Origin: Bacillota bacterium | GTDB lineage: Bacteria > Bacillota > Clostridia > Christensenellales > CAG-138 | DNA length: 33,309 nt | Reading direction: 5' to 3' | NCBI GenBank assembly: GCA_016282255.1 | Contig: JAEEKE010000132.1 | Location: forward strand, 1-33,309 | Shown here: one piece after another, positions 14,597 to 23,171 of the stretch | Position numbering within the stretch: the first letter of the stretch is position 1 | Layout: the number at the start of each line of letters is the position of its first letter | Made by a program: the position numbers and the translations under genes | The notes under the pieces: model-generated | Database searches by the model: none | Told to the model about the DNA's origin: nothing | Seen by the model: the letters and a program-made list of their open reading frames with translations, nothing else

Positions 14597-16657
14597 TCAA
14601 ATCGAGAACAGCAGCTCGGTGTAATCGGGGTAGGGCCAGAAGCGCTTGCCGATCAGCCTTTCGGCACTGTCGACGGTGCGGCGGCAGGCCTCCATGGCCG
14701 GAACGATGCCCTCGCTGCAGATGCGCAGCTTTTCCGCCGGGTCGCAGGCGGCGTCGAGCGAAAGGAGCAGCGCTTCGAGCGCCTCGGTCTCCTCGAGCAG
14801 CCTGTCGCCGAGCGCGCCGACCTTTTCCCTTAGCTTCGCTTCAAAGCCGCAGCCGCCGGTCAGGGCGGAGAGATACTGGGTGATCGCGCCGAACACGCCC
14901 TTTCTTATCATCTCGAGCATCGTGCGCGCCTCTATCGCGTTCACGCTGCAGTATTTCTGGATATGTATCTCGTTCCTCGAATCCATCTCCTTGCGGGTGT
15001 AGATGCCGTTGCCGGTCAGCAGGCGGATATTCTTCTCGCTGATGTATTCGGGGATCGTCTCGGCGGTGTTCTTCAGGTTTTTGAGCCCGCGCGCCTCGGC
15101 CTCGGCGAGCCAGGCTTTATCGTAGCCGTTGCCGTTGAACACGATGCGGCGGTGTGCCTTGAGCATATCGCGTATCAGCGCCTTCACCGCGTTCTCGCGG
15201 TCCTCGCTCGCTTCAAGGACCTCGGCGGCCTGTTTCAGCTCCTCGGCGAGGATGGTGTTCAGATACGTGACGGGGGAGGCGATCGACTGGCTCGAGCCGG
15301 GCATGCGGAACTCGAACTTGTTGCCGGTGAACGCCACGGGGGAGGTGCGGTTGCGGTCGGTATTGTCCGTGGAGATGCGCAGCAGCACGTCCTTGCCCAC
15401 GGTCAGGGAGCGGTCGCGGGTGCTGACGTAGGGCTCGCCGCTGATGATCGCGTCGACGACCTCCTCAAGATCGGTGCCCACGAAGACCGAGATGACGGCG
15501 GGCGGGGCCTCGTTGCCGCCGAGGCGCTTGTCGTTGCCGGCATAGGCGGAGGAGCAGCGGAGGAGCTCGGAATATTCGTCCACGCCCTTGATGAACGCCG
15601 CGAAGAACAGCAAAAAGCGGGTGTTGTCCGCCGGGGTGGAGCCGGGGGAGAACAGGTTCTCGCCGCTGTCGGTGGAGACCGACCAGTTGACGTGCTTGCC
15701 CGAGCCGTTGACGCCGTCGAAGGGCTTCTCGTGCAGCAGGCAGACCAGGTCGTGCCTGTCCGCAACGCGCTTCATTATCTCCATCGTGAGCTGGTTCTGG
15801 TCGTTGGCGGTGTTGGCGTCGGTGAAGAACGGCGCCATCTCGTACTGCGCGGGGGCGACCTCGTTGTGCTCGGTCTTGGCACAGATGCCCAGCTCCCAGA
15901 GCGCGGCGTTGAGGTCCTGCATGAAGGCGGCGATCTCGGGCTTTATGGCGCCGTAGTAGTGATCGTCCAGCTCCTGCTTCTTGGGCGCGTCCGCGCCGAA
16001 AAGCGTTCGCCCGCAGAGGCGCAGATCCTCGCGCTGGCGGAAGAGCCGCTTGGGGATAAGGAAGTATTCCTGCTCCGCGCCGACGCCGACCCGCACGAAG
16101 GAGGTCTTTTCGTCGCCGAGCAGCCGCAGCACGCGCATCGCCTGCCTGTTCAGCGCCTCGCACGAGCGCAGCAGCGGGGTCTTCTTATCGAGCACCTCGC
16201 CCGAATACGAGCAGAAGACCGTGGGGATGCAGAGCACCTTATCCTTTATAAAGGCGTAGGAGGTCGGGTCCCACGCGCTGTAGCCGCGGGCCTCGAAGGT
16301 GGAGCGCAGGCCGCCCGAGGGGAAGGACGAGGCGTCCGGCTCGCCGCGCAGCAGCTCCCTGCCGGAGAAATCCATGCGGAAGCCGTCCCTGCCGTCCGGC
16401 ACCAGGAAGCCCTCGTGCTTCTCGGCGGTCTCGCCGTTTAGGGGCTGGAACCAGTGGGTGTAGTGCGTGGCGCCTTTTTCGAGCGCCCAGCGCTTCATGC
16501 CGTCCGCGATATCCTCGGTGACCTTCTCGGGCAGCACCGTGTGCGTGCGCACGCAGTTCTGCCATGCCTTGAACGATTCCTCGGAAACGTATTCCTTCAT
16601 CGTGCTTTCGTTGAAAAGCTTTGCGCCGAATCCGGCGCCGCCGTCATTAGCGTTCAT
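14597..16657 (-). CDS. glnN: type III glutamine synthetase
   Basis: This enzyme makes glutamine from glutamate, ammonia and ATP. At 686 residues it matches GSIII, which is far longer than GSI/GSII (about 450). GSIII features include FxPSGGLRSTFEARGYSAWD near residue 115, GAEQEYFLI, the HNEVAPAQYEMAP segment, NxNxGKHVNWS-like VNGSGKHVNWS, and the C-terminal helical extension. AAGGAG lies eight bases before the ATG. GSIII enzymes are common in Bacteroides, cyanobacteria and gut Clostridia. A promoter with a 17-base spacer lies about 60 bases upstream. The flavoprotein gene downstream is probably co-transcribed. Confidence 0.96.
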   Translation of the reverse strand: MNANDGGAGFGAKLFNESTMKEYVSEESFKAWQNCVRTHTVLPEKVTEDIADGMKRWALEKGATHYTHWFQPLNGETAEKHEGFLVPDGRDGFRMDFSGRELLRGEPDASSFPSGGLRSTFEARGYSAWDPTSYAFIKDKVLCIPTVFCSYSGEVLDKKTPLLRSCEALNRQAMRVLRLLGDEKTSFVRVGVGAEQEYFLIPKRLFRQREDLRLCGRTLFGADAPKKQELDDHYYGAIKPEIAAFMQDLNAALWELGICAKTEHNEVAPAQYEMAPFFTDANTANDQNQLTMEIMKRVADRHDLVCLLHEKPFDGVNGSGKHVNWSVSTDSGENLFSPGSTPADNTRFLLFFAAFIKGVDEYSELLRCSSAYAGNDKRLGGNEAPPAVISVFVGTDLEEVVDAIISGEPYVSTRDRSLTVGKDVLLRISTDNTDRNRTSPVAFTGNKFEFRMPGSSQSIASPVTYLNTILAEELKQAAEVLEASEDRENAVKALIRDMLKAHRRIVFNGNGYDKAWLAEAEARGLKNLKNTAETIPEYISEKNIRLLTGNGIYTRKEMDSRNEIHIQKYCSVNAIEARTMLEMIRKGVFGAITQYLSALTGGCGFEAKLREKVGALGDRLLEETEALEALLLSLDAACDPAEKLRICSEGIVPAMEACRRTVDSAERLIGKRFWPYPDYTELLFSI

Positions 16658-16714
16658 CTGGGTAACTCCTTATTGACCTATCGTCGGCTTCAATGCCCGA
16701 TATTTAATATACTA

Positions 16715-16750
16715 ATGCAAGACTATACCACTGTCGGAGCCAAAAATCAA
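16715..16750 (-). promoter_or_regulatory. promoter of glnN
   Basis: On the minus strand, -35 TTGATT (16750-16745), a 17-base spacer and -10 TATAGT (16727-16722), about 60 bases before the glnN start. No clear nitrogen-regulator operator was recognised. Confidence 0.7.
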
Positions 16751-16815
16751 GTGCGGATCCGGCCATGATCGAAAAAACGCGCAAAAAACAGCGCCGTGAC
16801 CGGCGCCTGCGAATT

Positions 16816-16843
16816 AAAAAGGAAGGGCCGCCCGGCGCCTTCC
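16816..16843 (-). terminator. rho-independent terminator of the YgjV-like gene
   Basis: On the minus strand GGAAGG and CCTTCC (with additional internal GC pairs) are followed by TTTTT, about 25 bases after the stop codon. Confidence 0.75.
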
Positions 16844-16868
16844 CCCGCTGAACATCATCCTTTATTGC

Positions 16869-17426
16869 TTATTGTTCTTCGCCGCCATCGCCCTCCCCGG
16901 GCTTTTTCCCGGCGCCTCTTATAAGGGAGACCGCGGTGATGACGGCCACCACGATGCAGGCGGCTGCGCCGACAAAGTTCTTTATCGCGAAATCGAACAC
17001 CGAGAACATCAGCATATTGGCGATAAAAGCGAGCTTGAGCTTCCTTTCGCAGTCCCTGAAGCGAAACACGGCCACGGAGTATTCGAGGTTCGCGGCGATT
17101 GGCAGCCAGTCCAGCCAGCCGTTTACGTTGTGATTGAGCACTATGCCGACTATGCCGAGCACGACGCCGAGCGCGATCAGCGTCCACTCGACGGCCCTGT
17201 GCCGGACGTTCTTCATCGCCGCGAGATTGCGGAGCACGGCCACGACGTTCTGCGCGGTGCTGCTGTAACCCTTGAGGATGATCGAGCCCGCCGCGTAGAA
17301 TACCTGGCTCAGGATCTGCACGCCGAGGATGCGGCTGCGCTTTTTCTGCGCGCCGCTGACCGAGTCCGTGACGCACGCGCACAGACTGCAGACGTTGCCG
17401 ACTATTATTTCATTCAAGCCTTCCAA
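16869..17426 (-). CDS. YgjV-like multi-pass inner membrane protein
   Basis: A 185-residue hydrophobic protein with five or six predicted membrane segments and a charged C-terminal tail. The pattern SRILGVQILSQVFYAAGSII, LKGYSSTAQN and VAVLRNLAAMKN resembles the YgjV family (uncharacterised bacterial inner membrane proteins). The only open start is a TTG at 17426; an in-frame stop lies shortly upstream, and the AAGGAG site is about 14 bases away, so the exact start is less sure than usual. It stands alone between the glycan cluster and glnN, with its own terminator. Function is unknown. Confidence 0.7.
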   Translation of the reverse strand: MEGLNEIIVGNVCSLCACVTDSVSGAQKKRSRILGVQILSQVFYAAGSIILKGYSSTAQNVVAVLRNLAAMKNVRHRAVEWTLIALGVVLGIVGIVLNHNVNGWLDWLPIAANLEYSVAVFRFRDCERKLKLAFIANMLMFSVFDFAIKNFVGAAACIVVAVITAVSLIRGAGKKPGEGDGGEEQ

Positions 17427-17518
17427 TCGTTCCGGGGCCGCTCCTTAACGTGAAGTATAGTCGCTGTAAAGCAAGGACTCTGCAACAGACCATCTGATGA
17501 GCCGGCTCGGAGAAACGA

Positions 17519-18565
17519 TCAGATGTCAAAAATACGCTCATCAAAACGCGCCAATAGGTAACTGAAAAGCCATACGAGAAGCCCCGTCCCGATTATGGAT
17601 CCGCAAATGAAGAGGGGGATACAGGTTTTGCTTAAACCAAAGTGGGCAAGAAGGATCATGGGCAATCGCTGAAGCAGATAAATCTCAAACACGTGAGTAC
17701 CGATCCAGCGAAGCAATCTGTTTCCTATCTCGATCCGTTCGAGGAGAAGAATGATCAAAAGCATAGTAAGTATGGCTCGAAGGTTCTCCTGAATCGAGTA
17801 AGGTATACTGGGAAGCCCTCGAGTTAGCAGCAAAATCACTACCCCGAGCACAACCGCCGCGCATATCCGTTTAGGAAGGCTGTTGCCGAGTATTCGAAGA
17901 AAGAGCGGCTGCAGACTCGGATAAAACAGACCAAACCAAAATGCAAAAACCGTGTTATACCACCAAGACTCTTTCAACCTTGACATTATCAGGCAGTAAC
18001 TTGCTGTTAGAGCAAAACATAGGATCAACGCAGCATTCTTGTTTTTCAAAACGGAAAAGGAGAACCAAGTAAACAAATATAGCGTTAGAATGGCAAAAAT
18101 ATACCAGGTACTGTTGCCGAATGAGTCCCAAAGAAGGTAACCTAGAATAATATGCTTTGAAGAATACTTGTCTCCGAGCACCAAAGAAACTAACAAGAAT
18201 AACGTAATGATAATTGCTGTGTGCAGATAAATCCGCAGTATCCTCTTAGTCGGCATAGAGCGCAGATATGCACTGCCCTTTTGTTCAATGGAGCAGCGTA
18301 GACCGAATCCCGAATAGAAGAGGAAAGGAACAACAACGAGCTGACCGATATTTCTTCGAATGAAGAGGAATCCATTTGAAAGAAAGTCCGTGGAACCGGT
18401 CAGATCAAGATACTGAGAGACGTGAGAGACAAACACAAGCAGAACAAATATGCCTTTGATCATATTTGCTTGGGATTTGGAGAGAGCTGCTTCTCCGGAA
18501 GGTATTTGTCTTTTGTGAAGGCCCCAGAGCGCTATAATCAAAATGAGAACATATAAAAACAGCAA
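17519..18565 (-). CDS. acyltransferase-3 family membrane O-acyltransferase
   Basis: A 348-residue protein with about ten membrane helices, including the family signature KGIFVLLVFVSHVSQY, whose His is the conserved residue after helix 1, and a following Arg-containing loop (NGFLFIRRNIGQLVVVPFLFYSGFGL). Acyltransferase-3 proteins transfer acetyl or other acyl groups to surface polysaccharides. It starts at a TTG (18565) with AAGGAGG seven bases upstream. It is the last gene of the glycan cluster, 144 bases after the TagF-like gene. The base composition is clearly more AT-rich than glnN or yidC. Confidence 0.85.
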   Translation of the reverse strand: MLFLYVLILIIALWGLHKRQIPSGEAALSKSQANMIKGIFVLLVFVSHVSQYLDLTGSTDFLSNGFLFIRRNIGQLVVVPFLFYSGFGLRCSIEQKGSAYLRSMPTKRILRIYLHTAIIITLFLLVSLVLGDKYSSKHIILGYLLWDSFGNSTWYIFAILTLYLFTWFSFSVLKNKNAALILCFALTASYCLIMSRLKESWWYNTVFAFWFGLFYPSLQPLFLRILGNSLPKRICAAVVLGVVILLLTRGLPSIPYSIQENLRAILTMLLIILLLERIEIGNRLLRWIGTHVFEIYLLQRLPMILLAHFGLSKTCIPLFICGSIIGTGLLVWLFSYLLARFDERIFDI

Positions 18566-18629
18566 ATCAAAGCCTCCTTGATATGGCTTTAGTTTAATCT
18601 ATCGCGTTTGTTAAGTAATAGTAACTGAC

Positions 18630-18661
18630 GCTAATTCGCATTAGCCGGGCAAGCACCCGGC
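18630..18661. other. two abutting hairpins in the gap before the acyltransferase gene
   Basis: GCTAAT/ATTAGC (18630-18645, loop TCGC) and GCCGGG/CCCGGC (18644-18661, loop CAAGCA) share two bases and so exclude each other in part. They lie in the 144-base gap between two same-strand genes and could attenuate or process the mRNA. No T-run follows. Confidence 0.4.
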
Positions 18662-18709
18662 GGGTCAAAATACTGTTAAAACCGCTCAGCGCAGGATCAG
18701 ACAAAAAAG

Positions 18710-19840
18710 CTACTTAAGCAGCGTTTCCAACCAATCCACCACGCGTTTGGTAGAGTTGCCGTCGGTGAATTGATTGGTCAAATGCATGACTTCTTCACGC
18801 TTTGTACGCAGCGGATCGTTCCCTTCGACAATATCTCTAAAGAACCCGTCAAAATCATCAATGCTGTTCAGCATGGTAGAACAGGAACGCAGAATATCCA
18901 TGTCGATGGCGAAGCCGACTTTCTCTTTATACTCATCATAGTCCTCCCAAGTCAGAGCAATGGGTTTTTCGGTCAGCAGGTAATCAAAAACAATGGAAGA
19001 ATAGTCAGTAATCAAAGCGTCCGTTTTTGCAAGGAATTCATGTGCTGTAATCCCGTGCTCAATAAAGAAATCATCGTAGATAAACTTTAGGTGATCTAAA
19101 TCAAGCGCTACTATTCGCGACAGATCCTGCGCGGGGTGTGGCTTGATGAGGAGCAGAATATTATATTTTGAAGCATATGCATTAATCTTTCTCGCAGCTT
19201 CTTCGCTATGGAGAACAGGAATAGGTATGTTTGAATGACGATCCTTTCCTTTCCGCTGCCGGAAGGTCGGATACCATACTATAACTTTTTGATATGCCTT
19301 GCCAAACAGTTCCTCCAGCCGTACATTTGAGGAATACAGAGAATCGTTCCTTGGAAAGCCAAACGTAACAAGTCTGTCTTGGGGGATATCAAGCTCGTAT
19401 GAGTTGATCTGCTCCCAAAATGGTGATTGATTAAGCATATAATCCGTGTCTGGAGAACAGCGATAATAACTGTGAACGCTTTTTACCGGGCTGCCGTGAG
19501 TTAATAGAACATGAACAGTTTCAGGCAGTTTTTTACGAATTTGTAAGTTCTCATCAATTATCATTGCTGCATGGTACTTGGGCCAAAGCAATCGCAGATG
19601 AGACCACTTGCGACCGTGATAAGTAGGCCGTCTATAAATGGAGATACGGTTGGATTTCCACTTTAAGAGAGCTTTAGGCTCTTCGGTAACCAGCACGAAG
19701 CGGTATTTAGAATCCCACCCACGGGACAGCATTTCTTGAAAAACAGCTTGGGTGTTCTCCTTCGTTCCCCTATCGGCTTCAATAATAATCCTATTCAGTA
19801 AGCCGAGGCTGCCAAATAACATAGTGACAGGGTTTTTCAT
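18710..19840 (-). CDS. CDP-glycerol glycerophosphotransferase family protein (TagF-like)
   Basis: A 376-residue protein with the C-terminal motifs of teichoic-acid type glycerophosphotransferases: LTHGSPVKS, VWYPTFRQRKG, LIKPHPAQD, ITDYSSIVFDYLLTEKPIA and the ending FTDGNSTKRVVDWL. Enzymes of this family transfer glycerol-phosphate or ribitol-phosphate from CDP-alditol to a membrane-bound acceptor. No long N-terminal domain is present, so it is a compact member. AAAGGAG lies ten bases before the ATG. It follows the Stealth gene after 37 bases, and together they imply a phosphate-containing surface glycan. Confidence 0.9.
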   Translation of the reverse strand: MKNPVTMLFGSLGLLNRIIIEADRGTKENTQAVFQEMLSRGWDSKYRFVLVTEEPKALLKWKSNRISIYRRPTYHGRKWSHLRLLWPKYHAAMIIDENLQIRKKLPETVHVLLTHGSPVKSVHSYYRCSPDTDYMLNQSPFWEQINSYELDIPQDRLVTFGFPRNDSLYSSNVRLEELFGKAYQKVIVWYPTFRQRKGKDRHSNIPIPVLHSEEAARKINAYASKYNILLLIKPHPAQDLSRIVALDLDHLKFIYDDFFIEHGITAHEFLAKTDALITDYSSIVFDYLLTEKPIALTWEDYDEYKEKVGFAIDMDILRSCSTMLNSIDDFDGFFRDIVEGNDPLRTKREEVMHLTNQFTDGNSTKRVVDWLETLLK

Positions 19841-19877
19841 CAGCTGTTTACTCCTTTATGCTGACATATCAGTAAAT

Positions 19878-20879
19878 CTATTTCTCAAAGGAACATTTGT
19901 TTGGCAATATTAGCTCAAATGATTCTTGTATCTGTCTTGAAGCTTTCTCAAAATCTGTCGGATCATCTGGATCATTTATACATATCATATCATGAGATTG
20001 TTCGCGAATCGTTGAACATATTTCTGGAACCATCCATGGATGTACGGTAAACAGCGCATTATCAATTCTCCCAGGATAGAAATTTCCGCTGGCAATCTGC
20101 CACCATAGTACAGCCCACTGATTGACATCCCTATCTTCTCGGAAGCGGTGTTTAGTAGTTTCTTGCAAAAGCATTGGTTCAGCAGCCCATAACTCTTCAA
20201 ATGATTGCTTGCAAAAAGAAGCTGCAGCGTGTGAATACTTGAATCCTACAAACTGATTCTTATACAGAAGCTCCATTGCAAACGTTTTTATATTGCTCTT
20301 AAGATCATATGCTCGATTGATATACTTGCTTCGGTTTTTCACCACGGCGGTTTTCTTCGAGAAATGCTTGTTGATGATGCCCAAATCGTTATAAAAGATC
20401 GCATGCCAAGTGCGTAACGGGATAATGGGCGCAGTGACGGTTTCGCTACCGTTCACTCGAGGAAGCCCTCTGTGGAAAAAGTGTTCCGGAGTTAGAGGCC
20501 GCAGCAGGAACATATCATCATTGAAAAAGATAAAATGTTCTGCCAAACCCTGAATTTTATGGATACTCATTTCTATTGCACAGGCATTAAACAGCGGAAG
20601 ACATTCCTGCGGGAGATAGTCTTCATGCCTAACGATATGCAGCTTAGAGTGTTTAAGGTCTAAAAACTCTGGAACATGACCCCATGTTACAAAATGAATA
20701 ATCCGTACCCATGGAGCAAATGCCTCAATAGAACGGAACCAATACTTCATCAAACCCCAGTCGCGAAAGCGATTGACTGCATTAGCGTCAGTTGTTTTTT
20801 CTGTTTGATATTTAGCCTTCTCTTTAAGCCATGCTTGATCATTTCCATCAACCCAAAGAATTACAATGTCAATATCCAT
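19878..20879 (-). CDS. Stealth-family sugar-phosphate transferase
   Basis: The 333-residue protein shows the ordered Stealth conserved regions: CR1 (MDIDIVILWVDGNDQAWLKEK), CR2 (RFRDWGLMKYWFRSIEAFAPW through FIFFNDDMFL), and the CR3/CR4 portions in the C-terminal half. Stealth proteins transfer hexose-1-phosphate units in capsule synthesis (as in meningococcal and streptococcal capsules) and include the GlcNAc-1-phosphotransferase relatives of animals. GGAG lies six bases before the ATG. It overlaps the upstream GT2 gene by 11 nt. The composition is AT-rich. The sugar cannot be told from sequence. Confidence 0.9.
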   Translation of the reverse strand: MDIDIVILWVDGNDQAWLKEKAKYQTEKTTDANAVNRFRDWGLMKYWFRSIEAFAPWVRIIHFVTWGHVPEFLDLKHSKLHIVRHEDYLPQECLPLFNACAIEMSIHKIQGLAEHFIFFNDDMFLLRPLTPEHFFHRGLPRVNGSETVTAPIIPLRTWHAIFYNDLGIINKHFSKKTAVVKNRSKYINRAYDLKSNIKTFAMELLYKNQFVGFKYSHAAASFCKQSFEELWAAEPMLLQETTKHRFREDRDVNQWAVLWWQIASGNFYPGRIDNALFTVHPWMVPEICSTIREQSHDMICINDPDDPTDFEKASRQIQESFELILPNKCSFEK

Positions 20880-21924
20880 TTTTAACTCCTATTTCAGATC
20901 TGCTGGAAATCGCAGAGTTCCTTGTTTTAGCATTTGCGATTTGAATCCGTTCGAATAATCTCAAGCTAGGATTACGGTAAAACCTATGCAAGCGCTCCAA
21001 GCTTGGAGATAATACAAATAATGTCCAATATGCTTTGTATTTTAATGAGAAGTTCTTTGATTTTTGCAATTGCCTTAATTTTGACCGTAAAACTTTTCCA
21101 ATTCCTTTAGCAAGTACGCGTTCTTTTTGTATATATGTATAATAATACCGAAAGAATAAACCGCGTCTCATCAATACTTCCAAATATATTTTTTCTTTTT
21201 CTTTCGCAGAGCTGAGATCGGCTATAACAGAGAAAAAACGCACAATCTTTTGATCTCTGCCCCTTTTTACAAGAGAATCGGTTCGTCCTTGATAATAATA
21301 ATAAATCTCGCTATCAATAATCCCAATTTTCAGCAAAGGGTTGTTAGAGAACAGTTCTAATGAGAACAAGGTGTCTTCTCCATATGAAGAATCAGTTCTA
21401 AATCGGGTTCCAGCTATGATGTGCAGAGGGATCAATCTGCTTGAACAGCCAGCATTTATAGATGTAAGCTTACAAGCTTCGATTGGGCTAGACACACATA
21501 TTGTTGATAAATCAATGGATAATTGCGGATAATCAACAGACTCCACACAATCTTTTTGCACACTCTTGAATTTACCTACTATAATATCAGCACCGGAAAT
21601 CTGTTGTGCAGATAAAAGAATCTCAACATACTGCGGATGAACGAAATCGTCCGAATCTATGAACGTTACGTATTCTCCGGTCATGCGGTCCAACCCTGCG
21701 TTGCGGGCGGAAGAAACCCCTCCGTTTTCCTTACTGATCACTATTACGCGGGGATCGGAAGCTTCATAGCGGCGCAGGACCTCAAGTGAGCGATCCGTGC
21801 TGCCGTCATCAATGCAGATCACTTCAAGATTGCGGTACGTGTTGTTAAGCACCGAATCAAGGCAGCGTTCAAGATATTGCTCCGTATTATAAACCGGAAT
21901 GATGACGGAGATCAAAGCGTCCAT
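20869..21924 (-). CDS. family 2 glycosyltransferase
   Basis: I chose the ATG at 21924 because GGAGAG lies seven bases upstream and the GT2 domain begins at once (MDALISVIIPVYN). The 351-residue protein has a GT-A fold with VICIDDGSTD, SARNAGLDRMTGEYVTFIDSDDF (the DxD metal site) in residues 1-110, and a C-terminal half of about 240 residues with no named domain. It is a paralogue of the GT2 at 24269-25306, to which its first 100 residues are nearly identical. The C-terminal half is visibly more AT-rich than the N-terminal half. Role: addition of one sugar to the surface glycan. Confidence 0.92.
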   Translation of the reverse strand: MDALISVIIPVYNTEQYLERCLDSVLNNTYRNLEVICIDDGSTDRSLEVLRRYEASDPRVIVISKENGGVSSARNAGLDRMTGEYVTFIDSDDFVHPQYVEILLSAQQISGADIIVGKFKSVQKDCVESVDYPQLSIDLSTICVSSPIEACKLTSINAGCSSRLIPLHIIAGTRFRTDSSYGEDTLFSLELFSNNPLLKIGIIDSEIYYYYQGRTDSLVKRGRDQKIVRFFSVIADLSSAKEKEKIYLEVLMRRGLFFRYYYTYIQKERVLAKGIGKVLRSKLRQLQKSKNFSLKYKAYWTLFVLSPSLERLHRFYRNPSLRLFERIQIANAKTRNSAISSRSEIGVKNGY

Positions 21925-21964
21925 TGATATTCTCTCCAAGTAAGGCATCTAACATAATGTGTTT

Positions 21965-23128
21965 CTATGAATCTTTTCTGCAAAATCGCAATACTGCACG
22001 CTTTACCTTGGCAAAAAGCGACTTTGAATTAATCAAAGCTGCCGCCGCGGCAAAGTCATTTTTTTGCAATAGGATCCTGCATACGGCGGCTTTTTCGATG
22101 TGTGGGCGTATCGACTGAGTGACAGCCCGGTTTTTGGCCAATGCCGCTTTTGGTAAAATCGGGAGGAAGCTGCACTGTTCGTTCAGCTCTTTTAAAAGCT
22201 CATCTCCCAATTTGCTGTGACTCAGGATAAGAGAAGTTCCCTTATCATCATCGAATTCCGGCACAAAATCCCAAATTCCCCAACAATCCCCCATCGTAAG
22301 ATCACTTTGACGGTCAATTCCTCTGAATTGACAATCGGAGCAGGAATCCCTTGAAATGCATCCCCCCGTAAACAGCTTCATAAACGGATCGTTTGTACTG
22401 ATCTCACTGTAGTCTTTGTGCGGGAAACGGATCTGAACCGAGTAATGATAGCGCGACCACCCGGTTTCCTTTGAACGGAAATTAACGGATACCGGCGGAT
22501 ACCCTTGACCGTCTGTTTTTGCCCGATATTCCAGATAACGCGACCAGATCAAAGGAGACGGAACGCTGTGGCATACGCAATCGACGCATATGAGGTTTTC
22601 AGGACGGCTTCCAAGAAAGCTCAGTAAACCGGCGATCTGGCAAGGAAGTCCGGAAAACAATACCGGTTTACCGTCGGCCAATTGATCCTTAACACGTTGA
22701 AAAACTCCGTTCAAATCGCTTTGCGCGTATTTTGCACCGCGAAATGCCGCGGCTTTTTCTGCTGTTTCCGCGAAGTTGTGCCGAATATAAAAGGTGTTGT
22801 CATATTCTGCCCCCCATACTACGCCGCCTTTATCGAAGACCAATTTCATCAGTTCATAAAAAACACCGCCCGATGAACTGAAAAAACGATTGTTATCATC
22901 TAAACTTTTGGCTGCGTATATGCGCGTTTGCTGCTCTGGAAGGGGCGGCGGTGAAACGATTGGGCAGGCTTTTTGGCATTTAAGACAACCAATGCATTGG
23001 TTCTGGTTGATAGAGGGATGATTGAAACCCAGTTTATCCGGATTCATCGCTATGCACCCAAGAGGGCAAATACTCACACATGAAGTGCAGCCGGTACAAG
23101 ACCTGTGATCTGCCAAAACCGGATACAT
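21965..23128 (-). CDS. FrhB-like protein with two [4Fe-4S] clusters (coenzyme F420 hydrogenase/dehydrogenase beta-subunit family)
   Basis: A 387-residue protein. The N-terminus carries two clusters (CTGCTSCVSICPLGC and CIGCLKCQKACPI), followed by the FrhB_N/FrhB_C domain pair with SSSGGVFYEL, FRGAKYAQSDL, VLFSGLPCQIAGLLSFLG and CVCHSVPSPLIWSRYLEY. Such proteins are flavin-linked oxidoreductases; homologues in exopolysaccharide clusters sit next to polysaccharide pyruvyl transferases, as here. The reaction in glycan synthesis is not established. AAAGGAG lies six bases before the ATG. The gene is 43 bases downstream of the pyruvyl transferase gene. F420 use should not be assumed for this organism. 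Confidence 0.9.
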   Translation of the reverse strand: MYPVLADHRSCTGCTSCVSICPLGCIAMNPDKLGFNHPSINQNQCIGCLKCQKACPIVSPPPLPEQQTRIYAAKSLDDNNRFFSSSGGVFYELMKLVFDKGGVVWGAEYDNTFYIRHNFAETAEKAAAFRGAKYAQSDLNGVFQRVKDQLADGKPVLFSGLPCQIAGLLSFLGSRPENLICVDCVCHSVPSPLIWSRYLEYRAKTDGQGYPPVSVNFRSKETGWSRYHYSVQIRFPHKDYSEISTNDPFMKLFTGGCISRDSCSDCQFRGIDRQSDLTMGDCWGIWDFVPEFDDDKGTSLILSHSKLGDELLKELNEQCSFLPILPKAALAKNRAVTQSIRPHIEKAAVCRILLQKNDFAAAAALINSKSLFAKVKRAVLRFCRKDS

Positions 23129-23171
23129 ATAATACTCCTTTCTGCTTCACCCAATTGTCGCGGCCTGCGGA

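Noticed and set aside
14963..16441. 492-residue open frame opposite glnN
   Set aside because: Antisense shadow of glnN with no domain or ribosome site.
17447..17483. Promoter for the YgjV-like gene
   Set aside because: A TATACT -10 is present, but the nearest TTGCAG -35 is 20 bases away and the predicted start would fall on the ribosome site.
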